Shown: positions 36,135 through 45,030 of the stretch, piece by piece
How the letters are laid out: every line of letters begins with the position of its first letter
Position numbering within the stretch: the first letter of the stretch is position 1
Assembly (NCBI RefSeq): GCF_026625565.1
Contig: NZ_CP112998.1
Location: forward strand, 2,110,501 to 2,174,500
Origin: Dyadobacter pollutisoli
Lineage (GTDB): Bacteria > Bacteroidota > Bacteroidia > Cytophagales > Spirosomataceae
Reading direction: 5' to 3'
DNA length: 64,000 bases
The notes under the pieces: generated by a model
Told to the model about the DNA's origin: nothing
Database searches by the model: none
Seen by the model: the letters and a program-made list of their open reading frames with translations, nothing else
Position numbers and translations under genes: made by a program

Positions 36135-36175
36135 CCGCCTTACGACTAGACCCAACTTGGGTATTTAGTCGGCGG
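36135..36175. repeat. Second hairpin upstream of the exported isomerase gene
   Basis: CCGC, CGACTA and ACCC on the left pair with GGGT, TAGTCG and GCGG on the right around AACTT. It lies 53 bases before the coding start. The remainder of 35909-36227 holds nothing else that I can recognise apart from the -7 element of the TPR gene. Confidence 0.5.
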
Positions 36176-36227
36176 AAAACGCTTTTATCCAGCAATGGTT
36201 ACGCGCAACAAACTCTCTGACTATCAC

Positions 36228-37160
36228 ATGGCTAATTCTTCCTTCAAAAAACTAATAATCGCCTCCTTACTGCTATTAATGTTTTTGAAATGCCAAAATA
36301 CCAACGCACAACAGGCGAGTGGAACAGGGAACATTTATGCACGGGAAAACCTGATAGCATGGTGTATCGTACCTTTCGATTCCAAAAACCGAGGACCAGT
36401 GGAGCGGGCAGAAATGCTGAATGAGCTTGGTTTTACCATGCTGGCTTACGATTGGCGCGAAAAGCATATCGCGGAATTCAACCAGGAAATGGAGGCTTTG
36501 AAATCACACCACATCAAGCTCCAGGCGTTCTGGCTACACTCAGGTCCTAACCCTGAAAATGATAAAACACTGCCGATCATCCTCGACGTTTTAAAGCGTC
36601 ATGGCATTAAAACACAACTTTGGTGCATGATCTCGGGCATTAAGGATATGGATAAAATGACACACCAGGAGAAAATAGAAGCCGTGGCCAAACCAGTCAG
36701 CTACATTGCCGACAAAGCTGCTGAAATCGGTTGCTCAGTGGGCCTGTACAACCACGGGGGCTGGTATGGAGTGCCTGAAAATCAGCTGGAAGTGATCAAT
36801 TATCTGAAAAAAACAAACATTGGTATTGTCTACAACTTTCACCACGCAGAAGAGGATATCGACCGTTTTCCTGAGTTTTTTCCAAAAATATTGCCTCACC
36901 TGATGGCCGTAAACCTGATGGGACTGAAGAGAGGAGAGCCGGTTGGAAGCCCGGTTAAAGTAGTACCGATCGGTGAAGGTGATGCGGAAGCGGAAATGAT
37001 CCGGATCGTAAGAGAAAGTACTTATCGCGGCCCGATTGGCATTATCAACGAAGACACCGCGCCGGACGCTGAGGTAGGGTTGACTATGAATGTAGAAGGA
37101 CTAAAAAAGATCCTGCAAGCCCAATCAGACAAAGCTGCCTTGAAGACCTACAGGAAGTGA
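36228..37160 (+). CDS. Exported sugar phosphate isomerase/epimerase-like protein
   Basis: 310 residues from MANSSFKKLIIASLLL. The signal peptide ends near NTNAQQA, or at FLKC if it is a lipoprotein. The body is a TIM barrel of the AP-endonuclease/xylose-isomerase group: NELGFTMLAYDWREKHIAEF, LQAFWLHSGPNPEND, GCSVGLYNHGGWYG, GIVYNFHHAEEDIDRF, HLMAVNLMGLKRG and GPIGIINEDTAPDAE. Such exported members are common in Bacteroidota next to carbohydrate genes, and their reactions are mostly unassigned. It stands beside the apiose locus but on the opposite strand and facing it, so a link is uncertain. Confidence 0.82.
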   Translation: MANSSFKKLIIASLLLLMFLKCQNTNAQQASGTGNIYARENLIAWCIVPFDSKNRGPVERAEMLNELGFTMLAYDWREKHIAEFNQEMEALKSHHIKLQAFWLHSGPNPENDKTLPIILDVLKRHGIKTQLWCMISGIKDMDKMTHQEKIEAVAKPVSYIADKAAEIGCSVGLYNHGGWYGVPENQLEVINYLKKTNIGIVYNFHHAEEDIDRFPEFFPKILPHLMAVNLMGLKRGEPVGSPVKVVPIGEGDAEAEMIRIVRESTYRGPIGIINEDTAPDAEVGLTMNVEGLKKILQAQSDKAALKTYRK

Positions 37161-37284
37161 TTTTGTTTGTAAAAAGCTCAGTTTTAAAGTAGTGAAGGTT
37201 TGGCACTAAGGGAGCTTTGTGACAAAACAATATGTTCATTTACAATATGTTAAATAGCTGCTTACGTTGTAGCAAACTCAAACA

Positions 37285-38694
37285 CTACTTCAAAGCCGAG
37301 GCAAAATCAAACCCATATTTCTTCTCCGTATCATCCAGTATCAGCACCCAGTCTTTCCCATAACCTGTCGAAGGTGCTTTAAACTGATGCTTTCCCTGGT
37401 TGGGAAATGTACCGATTTTGGTGACCTCGCCTTTGCGGGGATCGTACCAGTGGGCGACAAATTCCTTTCCTGAAATCTTGCCAGCATTCACAGTTACAGG
37501 CTGGCCCGTAGCCGTGTATACGAATGCGTAGTCCTTGCCTCGGGTCGCTTGTATACGTGTGGCCGGGCCATTGCTGTTCTCCTGAATTAATGACTGGTCG
37601 GGAACCCGATCCAGTAGCGGACGTGACTCCATAAGTTTTCTGACCAGGGTCATCTGCCTGGCGCCGGGCAGGTCAAGTGCCTCATTCCAGGTCATATGCG
37701 GACCGTTCACGGGCTCGCGGCCTCCACCATTCATTTGCCAGATGTCGTGACACCCGTAAGTATGTCCGAACGCTCCCGCAAACAGATCCAGGTAGGCGTA
37801 TTTCCGCACGTCATAAGCATTGGAAGTGCCGAGGTCGGTCACATTGAAACAAACCGGGTGGTCTTCGTAAATCGGTTCAGCGTCCAGCACGGGCTTGGCG
37901 GGTTTGCGATCATATACAAATGCGATCTTATCGTAATTGATCTCGTCGCGGCAATGCCCGTTTTGCAACATGTTGAAATCCAGCCAGCTATCCTGATGGA
38001 ACCAGTTCGACGAGCCTCCCATGTTCAGCGCGTTAGGCTGCGGGTGGAAGCTCAACAAGGCCTGATCGTTGCCTCCGGTGCCTTTCACGATGCCGGCAGC
38101 CATCAGTTGCCACACTTTCACGTCGTCCGAATCTGCCCGTGGAGTACGGTCGCCGCCCAGCACCCAGATCACATTGTTGCGGTTTTTGTACCGATTACCG
38201 ATCCATTCACCGTACGCCGAGGCATTGTTGACATTAAAGATCTCAGGTCCTTTTCCCCAGGTACTTTTAAAAACCTTGTCGCCCCAGGTTGGCAGCAATG
38301 CAATGGCGATACCATTTTCTGCAGCCTTGTCGATCACAAAGTCCATGTGTTTGAAATACGCCTCATTGGGCTTCGAGGGGTCATTATTGACCAGCGGGGT
38401 ATTACCTTCCGCGTTGGGAACATTCAATCCGTCGAGCTCGGCCAAAGCCACGGCCTGCACGACGGTGAAGCCTTGCTTTGCCCGGTGTTTCAAATATTGT
38501 TCTGCTTCCTGCTTCGTAAGACGGTGAAAGAGCTCCCAGGCGGTATCGCCCAGCCAGAAAAACGGCGTACCGTCGCTGTGGACGAGGTACCGCTGATTGT
38601 CCGAGACTTTGAGGCGGCCTTTTGAAAATGGCTGCTGGGCAGAGGCAATGACGCCGGCCAGCACCATGCCAATAAGTAGTATGTATCTTTTCAT
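37285..38694 (-). CDS. GH140-type glycoside hydrolase (DUF4038), probable apiosidase
   Basis: 469 residues with a signal peptide (cut near ASAQQ), so it is periplasmic or surface-exposed. The DUF4038 barrel is recognisable from DGTPFFWLGDTAWELFHRLT, QGFTVVQAVALAELDGLN, WVLGGDRTPRADSDDVKVW and YGCHDIWQMNGGG. The last 80 residues (GKDYAFVYTATGQPVTVNAG, HWYDPRKGE) match the putative collagen-binding-type C-terminal domain usual in this family. The characterised GH140 enzyme releases D-apiose from rhamnogalacturonan-II. It follows the ApnO-like gene by 7 bases in the same operon, so enzyme and pathway support each other. Confidence 0.82.
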   Translation of the reverse strand: MKRYILLIGMVLAGVIASAQQPFSKGRLKVSDNQRYLVHSDGTPFFWLGDTAWELFHRLTKQEAEQYLKHRAKQGFTVVQAVALAELDGLNVPNAEGNTPLVNNDPSKPNEAYFKHMDFVIDKAAENGIAIALLPTWGDKVFKSTWGKGPEIFNVNNASAYGEWIGNRYKNRNNVIWVLGGDRTPRADSDDVKVWQLMAAGIVKGTGGNDQALLSFHPQPNALNMGGSSNWFHQDSWLDFNMLQNGHCRDEINYDKIAFVYDRKPAKPVLDAEPIYEDHPVCFNVTDLGTSNAYDVRKYAYLDLFAGAFGHTYGCHDIWQMNGGGREPVNGPHMTWNEALDLPGARQMTLVRKLMESRPLLDRVPDQSLIQENSNGPATRIQATRGKDYAFVYTATGQPVTVNAGKISGKEFVAHWYDPRKGEVTKIGTFPNQGKHQFKAPSTGYGKDWVLILDDTEKKYGFDFASALK

Positions 38695-38701
38695 GAATGA
38701 T

Positions 38702-39535
38702 TTATTTGCTTGTAATGTCCTTCACCTGCTGACGAATGTCGTCCATTTCAAAAATTTTCTTCCAATCATCCCTGAATAAAATCGGTTTGGCGCGTTTGCT
38801 GATTTTGTAGGCCGCGTCGGAGAACGTACCATTCACTTCTTTGAACAAAACCGCGATCTGTATCCGCAAATGTCCGAGTACAAAATCCCTTGCCGCAGCT
38901 TGCGGAACCCCCAGTTCCAGAATCCTGTCGTAGCCTTCTTTCACTACTTCCATGCAGGTTTGTGCCAGTGTTTCCACCATCGCAGGTTCCAGTATCGCCA
39001 TTTGTTCCAATGTGATCCTATGCGTGTCTTTGATCGGCGCATACATATCCTGCGACACCTTTTCACCGAGTTGGTAATGTGCCTCGGTACCGTGCATTAA
39101 TGCGACCACAATAGATTGTTTGGCCGTAATACCGCCGTAAAAATCACGAAAATCATGCTCTGTGGGCTCCCAGTTGAATATACTCGGGTGGCAAGGGTGG
39201 GCGATCACATAACCGAGATCGTCGCGATGGGCGATGACACCGTCGAGGGGGGCGGCGGGGTCCAGCGTGAGTACCAGCGCACCGGGTTTCATGAGCGGGA
39301 TAATGTCCTGGGAAATGGCTCCGATAGCGACATCCGGCACCGCCAGGATCACCACATCGGCGTCTGGTACAGTGCTTCCCTGATCGCTTACCGTTACATT
39401 TCGCTGTATCAGATTTGCTATCCCCTGTGGACTTACTTCCAGATAATGAAGCAGATAGTCGGTGCATTTGAGGAAATTGTCGGTCAATCGACAACCCATT
39501 TTTCCTCCTGCACCAATCAATGCGATTTTTGTCAT
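38702..39535 (-). CDS. apnO: Probable D-apionate oxidoisomerase (PGDH_C-type dehydrogenase)
   Basis: 277 residues. The N-terminal Rossmann domain begins MTKIALIGAGGKMGCRLTDN (GxGGxMG) and continues PDADVVILAVPDVAIG. The all-helical C-terminal domain resembles the phosphogluconate-dehydrogenase C-terminal family, with AHPCHPSIFNWEPTEHDFRD and MVETLAQTCMEVVKEGYDRI. ApnO enzymes of the D-apiose pathway have this architecture as I remember it, and convert D-apionate to 3-oxo-isoapionate with NAD+. The neighbours (GH140, OiaC-like, ApdH-like, ApnL-like) make that the best call. Without them I would have said an oxidoreductase of unknown substrate. Confidence 0.68.
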   Translation of the reverse strand: MTKIALIGAGGKMGCRLTDNFLKCTDYLLHYLEVSPQGIANLIQRNVTVSDQGSTVPDADVVILAVPDVAIGAISQDIIPLMKPGALVLTLDPAAPLDGVIAHRDDLGYVIAHPCHPSIFNWEPTEHDFRDFYGGITAKQSIVVALMHGTEAHYQLGEKVSQDMYAPIKDTHRITLEQMAILEPAMVETLAQTCMEVVKEGYDRILELGVPQAAARDFVLGHLRIQIAVLFKEVNGTFSDAAYKISKRAKPILFRDDWKKIFEMDDIRQQVKDITSK

Positions 39536-39556
39536 TTGATGCCTCCTGATTTATGT

Positions 39557-40369
39557 TTAGAAATAGTTTTTCAAATATTCCACGCTTTCCTGCGCCCACC
39601 AATCTTCCTTTTCAATGGTAGCTTCGGGATCACTTTCCGGTACCACCCATTGTTCCAGGATCGCAGTTTGACAGCGTCCGTACTGACTGACATTTTCTAG
39701 CAGCCAGGGAACATTCAGCATTCCTTTCCCAGCCGGCCGCCCATCGATCTGAAATCCCATCGAATGGGGAAGTCGCTGAATACCAAAGTCCTTGATATGG
39801 AGGTTGACCGTATAAGGCGCTAGCGCTTTAACAACCTGTTCCAATCCTTCACCGGCCCCCATTGAGTTCACCGAGTCCAAACAGATACCTACATTAGGAC
39901 TACTTACGCTCTCTACAATCTGCACGAATTCACTGGTTTTCAGTCGGTCATGATTTTCAATGCCTAATGTAATGTGGTGTTTTTCCAAATCCCGCAATGC
40001 ATTTTGAATAATATTGATGATGACGGGCAACCCAGGTTCATAGTCTTTTTGGTCTATCACAAGCCTTATCAGCCTGGCGTTCAGTTTTAATGCAATGCCT
40101 ATGTATCGGTCAAGATGCTCGGCGGTAAGACCACGAGCGCCTACCTCGATCTGAATGTCATTTTTCTTAGCAGAATCAGCGAAATCCTTCAACTGGTCAG
40201 CCGTAAACTCGTGCAGCGGCAAGTTATCGCCGATCTGTACCAGGTTCAGTCCAAAGCTTTTGGCTTTTTCTAGCAGGTGATTTTCAGTAAATAATCGGGT
40301 CGTTGTCTGCCCATTTATGCTAAAAGCCCAGCCATAAGTATAAGTGCCAATCCCCAGCTGCATAGTCAC
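39557..40369 (-). CDS. oiaC: Xylose-isomerase-like TIM barrel, probable 3-oxo-isoapionate decarboxylase
   Basis: 270 residues, no signal peptide. The four-residue metal site of the family is visible: Glu138 (LGIENHD), Asp165 (GICLDSVNS), His191 (NLHIKDF) and Glu239 (AILEQW). OiaC of the D-apiose pathway is a member of this fold and turns 3-oxo-isoapionate into L-erythrulose and CO2. It is the first gene of the minus-strand arm, 21 bases ahead of the ApnO-like gene. Fold and metal site are seen; the reaction is inferred from the cluster. Confidence 0.65.
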   Translation of the reverse strand: MTMQLGIGTYTYGWAFSINGQTTTRLFTENHLLEKAKSFGLNLVQIGDNLPLHEFTADQLKDFADSAKKNDIQIEVGARGLTAEHLDRYIGIALKLNARLIRLVIDQKDYEPGLPVIINIIQNALRDLEKHHITLGIENHDRLKTSEFVQIVESVSSPNVGICLDSVNSMGAGEGLEQVVKALAPYTVNLHIKDFGIQRLPHSMGFQIDGRPAGKGMLNVPWLLENVSQYGRCQTAILEQWVVPESDPEATIEKEDWWAQESVEYLKNYF

Positions 40370-40451
40370 GAAAATGGGTTGATCTGACGATTTTTTAACT
40401 TAAATCAGTAGAGTACAGTAGAGATGACGAAGGTAAAGCTTTTTTTAATTA

Positions 40452-40469
40452 TTCAAATGTTAATTTGAA
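40452..40469. promoter_or_regulatory. Candidate operator in the divergent apiose promoter region
   Basis: The 138-base divergent gap 40370-40507 contains a perfect inverted repeat, TTCAAAT-gtta-ATTTGAA. A tandem CAGTAGAG lies at 40407-40414 and 40417-40424. A dimeric GntR-type regulator is encoded in the same locus and is the natural candidate to bind here. A weak -7-like TAAGTTTA is at 40476-40483. Confidence 0.45.
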
Positions 40470-40507
40470 AAGTTTTAAGTTTAGGCTGCTCACTATCAGT
40501 TTATCAG

Positions 40508-41449
40508 ATGAAGAAAATATTACAGGACCGTGTGAATTCCCTCGCCCTCACCATCGCATTGATCTGCGTTTTGGCGAGCATTGCGTTTCCGGCCAATTTT
40601 CCCACTTTTGAAAACCTGAGCCAGCTTTTACTGAACCTTTCCATTGATACCATTGTGGCGGTAGGGATGATGTTGCTACTCATTTCAGGGATGTTCGATC
40701 TTTCCGTTGGCTCCATTGTCGCTTTTTCGGGCGGACTGGCCGCGCATCTGATGTTTCACTACAATGTGCCGGTACCGGTTGCTTTGGTTGCAGGGCTGGG
40801 TAGTGCGCTGCTGATCGGCTGGGTCAATGGCTATCTCATTGCCTACATGGGCATTAACCCGATGATCCAGACGTTGGCGATGATGGGTATCGTGCGGGGC
40901 GGGGCGTTGCTGGTAGCGGGCGCGGGCATCCAGAACCTGCCTTACTGGTTCAATGCCATTGGTCAGTCGAAGTTGCTGGGCATTCAGATGCCGGTTTGGT
41001 ATATGTTGCTCACAGTCGTTGTCTTTACGGTTTTGGTCAATAAAACGGTGTTTTTCAGGCGGTACTACTACATTGGCGGTAACGAAAAAGCAGCCGATCT
41101 TTCCGGGATCAGGGTAAAACGGATGAAAATGTATGCATTCGTGCTTTCGGCTTTGCTGGCAGGTATTGCGGGAATTTTGTTATCGTCACGTCTCGGCGCC
41201 GCTATGTCCACACTTGGACGCGGACTGGAATTGAGGGTGATTACGGCGGTTATTCTCGGGGGCGCGAGCCTTACCGGTGGGGTAGGGAAAATTCCCGGGG
41301 CATTGCTGGGCGCGCTTTTTACAGGGGTGATCGCGAATATTATGGTCATCGCCAGAATATCAGGGCTATGGCAGGAAATTATCATGGGCGTTATCCTGAT
41401 ACTGGCCGTTTTACTGGATTTATATGTACAAAAAAGGAGCCGCGCATGA
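40508..41449 (+). CDS. Ribose-type ABC sugar transporter permease (BPD_transp_2)
   Basis: 313 residues with about nine membrane segments, as in RbsC. Characteristic stretches are VGMMLLLISGMFDLSVGSIV, GLGSALLIGWVNGYLIAYMG, NPMIQTLAMMGIVRGGALL and ITAVILGGASLTGGVGKIPG. It works with the double ATPase at 43517 and the binding protein at 45031; the three genes are not contiguous, being split by the regulator and the dehydrogenase. The gene overlaps the regulator start by 4 bases. Sugar ABC importers of this type are uncommon in Bacteroidota, where TonB systems and MFS carriers dominate. Confidence 0.92.
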   Translation: MKKILQDRVNSLALTIALICVLASIAFPANFPTFENLSQLLLNLSIDTIVAVGMMLLLISGMFDLSVGSIVAFSGGLAAHLMFHYNVPVPVALVAGLGSALLIGWVNGYLIAYMGINPMIQTLAMMGIVRGGALLVAGAGIQNLPYWFNAIGQSKLLGIQMPVWYMLLTVVVFTVLVNKTVFFRRYYYIGGNEKAADLSGIRVKRMKMYAFVLSALLAGIAGILLSSRLGAAMSTLGRGLELRVITAVILGGASLTGGVGKIPGALLGALFTGVIANIMVIARISGLWQEIIMGVILILAVLLDLYVQKRSRA

Positions 41450-42459
41450 AAGATCTGATAAAAATTGACGCACAATCCAAGGAGCCAAAGTATCAGCAGA
41501 TCCTGAATGAGGTCATTTCATCCATTGAAAAAGGGACATTGAATCACGGACAGCAGTTGCCTTCGATCAGTGAACTTTCGGGCTGGCAGAATGTGGCAAA
41601 AGTGACGGTAGCGAAGGCTTACGAGGACCTGCGGAAACGTGGCGTAATTCAGGCAAAGCATGGAAAGGGCTTTTATGTTGCCAACACGGAAGTCCGTAGT
41701 TCACTCAACATTTTCGTGCTTTTTGATACGCTGAATGCTTATAAAGAGACATTGTATTTTGCATTGAAAGAGGGACTGCCCGAAGGAGCACAATTGAGGC
41801 TATTCTTTCACCATTATGACCGCTATTTGTTTGAAAGCCTGATCAGTAACAACCTGAACGATTATAATTATTTTATGATCATGCCCCACTTCAATGAGGA
41901 TGTTTCGGAGGTGATCAACCGCATTCCGAAAGACAAGCTGGTCATCATCGACAAGGCTGTAGAAAACCTGGTGGGGGAGTATGCGGCTGTATATCAGGAT
42001 TTTGAAAACGATATTCACGCTGCATTGGCATCTGGTCTTGATCTTTTGAAAAAATACAAAAAACTAACATTGGTACTCTCAAAAGGCCAGTTCCAATTTG
42101 TTCCTGACGGTATTATCGAGGGCTTCACACGGTTCAGTAAAGACTTTGGCATGACCTGCGAAATCACCGACAAACTTGCACCCGAGCTGATCCGGAAAGG
42201 AGAGGCGTACCTGATGTTTTCGGACCGTAACCTGATCGATTTTGTAAAGAATGTCCATCAGGCAAAGTTGCAATTGGGCAAGGACATTGGCCTGATCTCC
42301 TACGACGACACGCCGATGAAAGAGATCCTGGAAGGCGGTATCACGGTTATATCAACGGATTTTAAACAAATGGGCAGGACGATCAGCAAAATGGTTAACG
42401 AAAAACTGTCGGCTCAAATCGCCAATCCATCACAATTGATCAGACGAAAATCGCTTTAA
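41446..42459 (+). CDS. GntR-type HTH regulator with LacI-like sugar-sensing domain
   Basis: 337 residues from the ATG at 41446, which has an AGGAG six bases upstream and overlaps the permease stop (ATGA); an earlier in-frame Met inside the permease is rejected. Residues 1-75 are a winged HTH (KYQQILNEVISSIEKGTLNH, QQLPSISELS, VAKAYEDLRKRGVIQAKHGK). Residues about 85-335 look like a periplasmic-binding-protein-like effector domain (LNIFVLFDTLNAYKETLYFA, DIGLISYDDTPMKEILEGGI). This GntR/LacI hybrid is a Bacteroidota sugar-repressor type, as in arabinose control. It probably senses apiose or a derivative. Confidence 0.88.
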   Translation: MKDLIKIDAQSKEPKYQQILNEVISSIEKGTLNHGQQLPSISELSGWQNVAKVTVAKAYEDLRKRGVIQAKHGKGFYVANTEVRSSLNIFVLFDTLNAYKETLYFALKEGLPEGAQLRLFFHHYDRYLFESLISNNLNDYNYFMIMPHFNEDVSEVINRIPKDKLVIIDKAVENLVGEYAAVYQDFENDIHAALASGLDLLKKYKKLTLVLSKGQFQFVPDGIIEGFTRFSKDFGMTCEITDKLAPELIRKGEAYLMFSDRNLIDFVKNVHQAKLQLGKDIGLISYDDTPMKEILEGGITVISTDFKQMGRTISKMVNEKLSAQIANPSQLIRRKSL

Positions 42460-42468
42460 AGAAAGGAT

Positions 42469-43503
42469 ATGGAGAATGGCAGGACATTAAAGTTTGCGGT
42501 GTTGGGTACTGGCTTCTGGGCTGGGTACCAGCTTGCGGGCTGGCATGAACTCGCTGGCGTCCAACCCATTGCTTTTTATAACCGTACCATTCAAAAAGCC
42601 AGGGCGTTGGCGGAGCATTACGCCGTGGAAAATGTGTATGACGATGTCGATGAATTGCTGGACAAGCATGCCCACGAACTCGATTTTGTGGACATCATTA
42701 CCGACGTCAGCACACATGCCATGCTTACCGAAAAGGCCGCTGCGAGGGGACTGGACGTGATTTGCCAGAAACCAATGGCTACCACATTGGAGGCTGCGGC
42801 GGCGATGGTGGAGGCTTGCAGGGCTGCTCATGTTGCATTGTACATTCATGAAAATTTCAGGTTTCAGGCGCCGATCAGGAAGTTGAAAGAAATATTGCTT
42901 TCCGGCGTGATGGGCAAGGTTTTCAAGGCAAATGTGGCATTCTGTTCTGGTTTTCCCGTGTTTGATAACCAGCCATTTTTGAAGGAATTAGACGAATTTA
43001 TCATTACAGACATCGGGTCGCATGTGCTGGACGTTACGCGGTTTTTGTTTGGAGAAGCCGAGTCGCTGTACTGCCATACTGCGCGCATTAACCCTGAAAT
43101 AAAGGGCGAAGACGTGGCGAATGTGCTGATGCGAATGCGCAATGGCATCTCTTGCTACGTCGAAATGTCTTATGCCACCATTAAAGAACATGAGTCATTC
43201 CCGCAGACGCTGGTGACGGTGGAAGGGGAAAAAGGCACCGCGATCCTTTTGAACAACTACGAGATTCGGGTGACGACGAGAGAGGGAACCAACGTAACGA
43301 CAGCTTCGCCGCAACCTTACCCATGGATTGATCCTGCCTATGCCGTGGTACATGCATCGATTGTGGACTGCAATCGGGACATTCTGGAAAGTTTGCAGGG
43401 GAAAAAGAATGCGGAAACGACGGGTATCGATAATTTTGAAACAATGCGCCTCGTACATGCGGCTTACCAGTCAGCGCGGGAGAATAAGGTAATTTTTATT
43501 TGA
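42469..43503 (+). CDS. apdH: Gfo/Idh/MocA oxidoreductase, probable D-apiose dehydrogenase
   Basis: 344 residues. The N-terminal NAD-binding domain has VLGTGFWAGYQLAGWHELAG, and the conserved lysine is Lys101 in VICQKPMATTLEAA, the family (E)KP motif with Gln in place of Glu. The C-terminal substrate domain has LYIHENFRFQAPIRKLKEIL and DIGSHVLDVTRFLFG. ApdH oxidises D-apiose to D-apionolactone with NAD+. The assignment comes from co-location with lactonase, oxidoisomerase, decarboxylase and GH140 candidates; the family alone would only say a sugar dehydrogenase. Confidence 0.7.
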   Translation: MENGRTLKFAVLGTGFWAGYQLAGWHELAGVQPIAFYNRTIQKARALAEHYAVENVYDDVDELLDKHAHELDFVDIITDVSTHAMLTEKAAARGLDVICQKPMATTLEAAAAMVEACRAAHVALYIHENFRFQAPIRKLKEILLSGVMGKVFKANVAFCSGFPVFDNQPFLKELDEFIITDIGSHVLDVTRFLFGEAESLYCHTARINPEIKGEDVANVLMRMRNGISCYVEMSYATIKEHESFPQTLVTVEGEKGTAILLNNYEIRVTTREGTNVTTASPQPYPWIDPAYAVVHASIVDCNRDILESLQGKKNAETTGIDNFETMRLVHAAYQSARENKVIFI

Positions 43504-43516
43504 AAAACACTTCATT

Positions 43517-44992
43517 ATGAGCCATTTGCAGCTTGTGGGTATCAGTAAATTTTTTCCGGGCGTGAAAGCGCTGGACGGGATCAGTTTTGAGCTGCTGCCA
43601 GGCGAGGTACATGCATTGTGTGGCGAAAATGGAGCAGGGAAATCGACATTGATGAACATTCTGACGGGTAATTTGAAACCAGACGCTGGCGATTTGATCC
43701 TGAATGGGAATGTTATTTCGATCCATGGCCCGGCGCAGGCGTCGGAAAAAGGTATTGCGATCGTGTACCAGCAGCTGAGCCTGATTGATACATTGTCGGT
43801 GGCGGAGAATATTTTTGCCAATACACAGCCCGTTAATTCCTGGGGTTTTATTCAATACGGAAAACTGTTTGAGAAAACTAAAATCTTGCTTGAAAGCCTG
43901 CAAATCAGTTATATCGCGCCTGAAAAACTGGTAGGGGAGCTGTCCCCGGCGGAAAAGCAAATGGTTGAGATCGCGAAAGCACTATCGAAAGATCCTGAAA
44001 TACTGATCCTCGATGAGCCTACTGCCTCCATTACCGACAGGGAAACCAAAACGCTTTTTGGCATCATCAGGCAGTTGAAAGCGGCAGGTAAGTCGGTCAT
44101 CTACATTTCGCACAGGATGGAAGAGATTTTCGCTATTTCCGACCGGGTAAGTGTCCTCAAAGACGGCCGTTACCAGGGTACGGGTGAAACGAACGAAACG
44201 ACTCCGGCAGCATTGATCCGGCTCATGGTGGGTAGGGATATTTTGAACAAAAGGTCGAAATCGGCGGCTACGAAAAATGTGTTGCTGGAATTAAAAAACC
44301 TGTCAGGTCACGGATTTTCGGACATTAGTTTAAAGGTTCATGCGGGAGAAATTGTAGGGCTTGCCGGGTTGGTAGGAGCGGGAAGAACTGAAATCGCACA
44401 GACTATATTTGGCTATCGCTCCCGAATTTCAGGAGATATTTTAATTGAAAATCAAGACATTAATGCTCAGCATCCAGCCGATGCAATTGCGGCCGGGCTC
44501 GGCTATGTACCGGAAGAGCGGAAGTCGCAGGGCGTGTTTCTGAACAAGACTTTGACTGATAATATTCTGGCCGCCAACCTGGAAGCGGCGTCGGACCCCA
44601 ACTGGTATAATGCAGAAAAGGCCAGCTGGATTGCGACGGAATACATGGACAAACTGCACATTGCCTCGCCCGACGCTGATCAGCTGGTGATGAACCTGAG
44701 CGGGGGAAACCAGCAAAAGACAGTGCTGGCCAAATGGCTTTTGAACAATCCCAAAGTGCTCATCGTTGACGAACCTACCCATGGAATTGACGTAGGTGCG
44801 AAAGCTGAAATTTATCAACTGCTTCGGCAGCTCACGAAAGAAGGAAGAGGTATTTTATTGATATCAAGCGAGTTGCCTGAAATGTTAACATTGGCTGACC
44901 GTATTCTGGTGATCAGGGCTGGTAAGCTGGCAGGTGAGGTGGGGGCGGAAGAAACCACAGAAGAAGAGATTTTGTCGCTGGTCACGGGCTAG
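43517..44992 (+). CDS. Ribose-type ABC sugar transporter, double ATPase (RbsA-like)
   Basis: 491 residues with two nucleotide-binding domains. The first has Walker A CGENGAGKSTLM, signature LSPAEKQMVEIAK and Walker B ILILDEPTASI. The second has a degenerate Walker A GLVGAGRTEIAQ, signature LSGGNQQKTVLAKWLL and Walker B VLIVDEPTHGIDVGAK. This asymmetry is normal for RbsA/XylG proteins. It energises the permease at 40508 and lies 13 bases after the dehydrogenase gene, so transport and oxidation genes are cotranscribed. Confidence 0.94.
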   Translation: MSHLQLVGISKFFPGVKALDGISFELLPGEVHALCGENGAGKSTLMNILTGNLKPDAGDLILNGNVISIHGPAQASEKGIAIVYQQLSLIDTLSVAENIFANTQPVNSWGFIQYGKLFEKTKILLESLQISYIAPEKLVGELSPAEKQMVEIAKALSKDPEILILDEPTASITDRETKTLFGIIRQLKAAGKSVIYISHRMEEIFAISDRVSVLKDGRYQGTGETNETTPAALIRLMVGRDILNKRSKSAATKNVLLELKNLSGHGFSDISLKVHAGEIVGLAGLVGAGRTEIAQTIFGYRSRISGDILIENQDINAQHPADAIAAGLGYVPEERKSQGVFLNKTLTDNILAANLEAASDPNWYNAEKASWIATEYMDKLHIASPDADQLVMNLSGGNQQKTVLAKWLLNNPKVLIVDEPTHGIDVGAKAEIYQLLRQLTKEGRGILLISSELPEMLTLADRILVIRAGKLAGEVGAEETTEEEILSLVTG

Positions 44993-45030
44993 TTTATTGC
45001 TTGATAACCAAGTCTATAATCCATTCATTC

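Noticed and set aside
37161..37284. Terminator between the convergent isomerase and GH140 genes
   Set aside because: Only a 6-base AAGCTC/GAGCTT stem with a long loop is visible and no T-run follows.
37696..38625. 309-codon plus-strand open frame
   Set aside because: Antisense to the GH140-type gene; the opposite strand has a signal peptide and family motifs.
39116..39700. 194-codon plus-strand open frame
   Set aside because: It spans two minus-strand genes of the apiose arm and has no domain.
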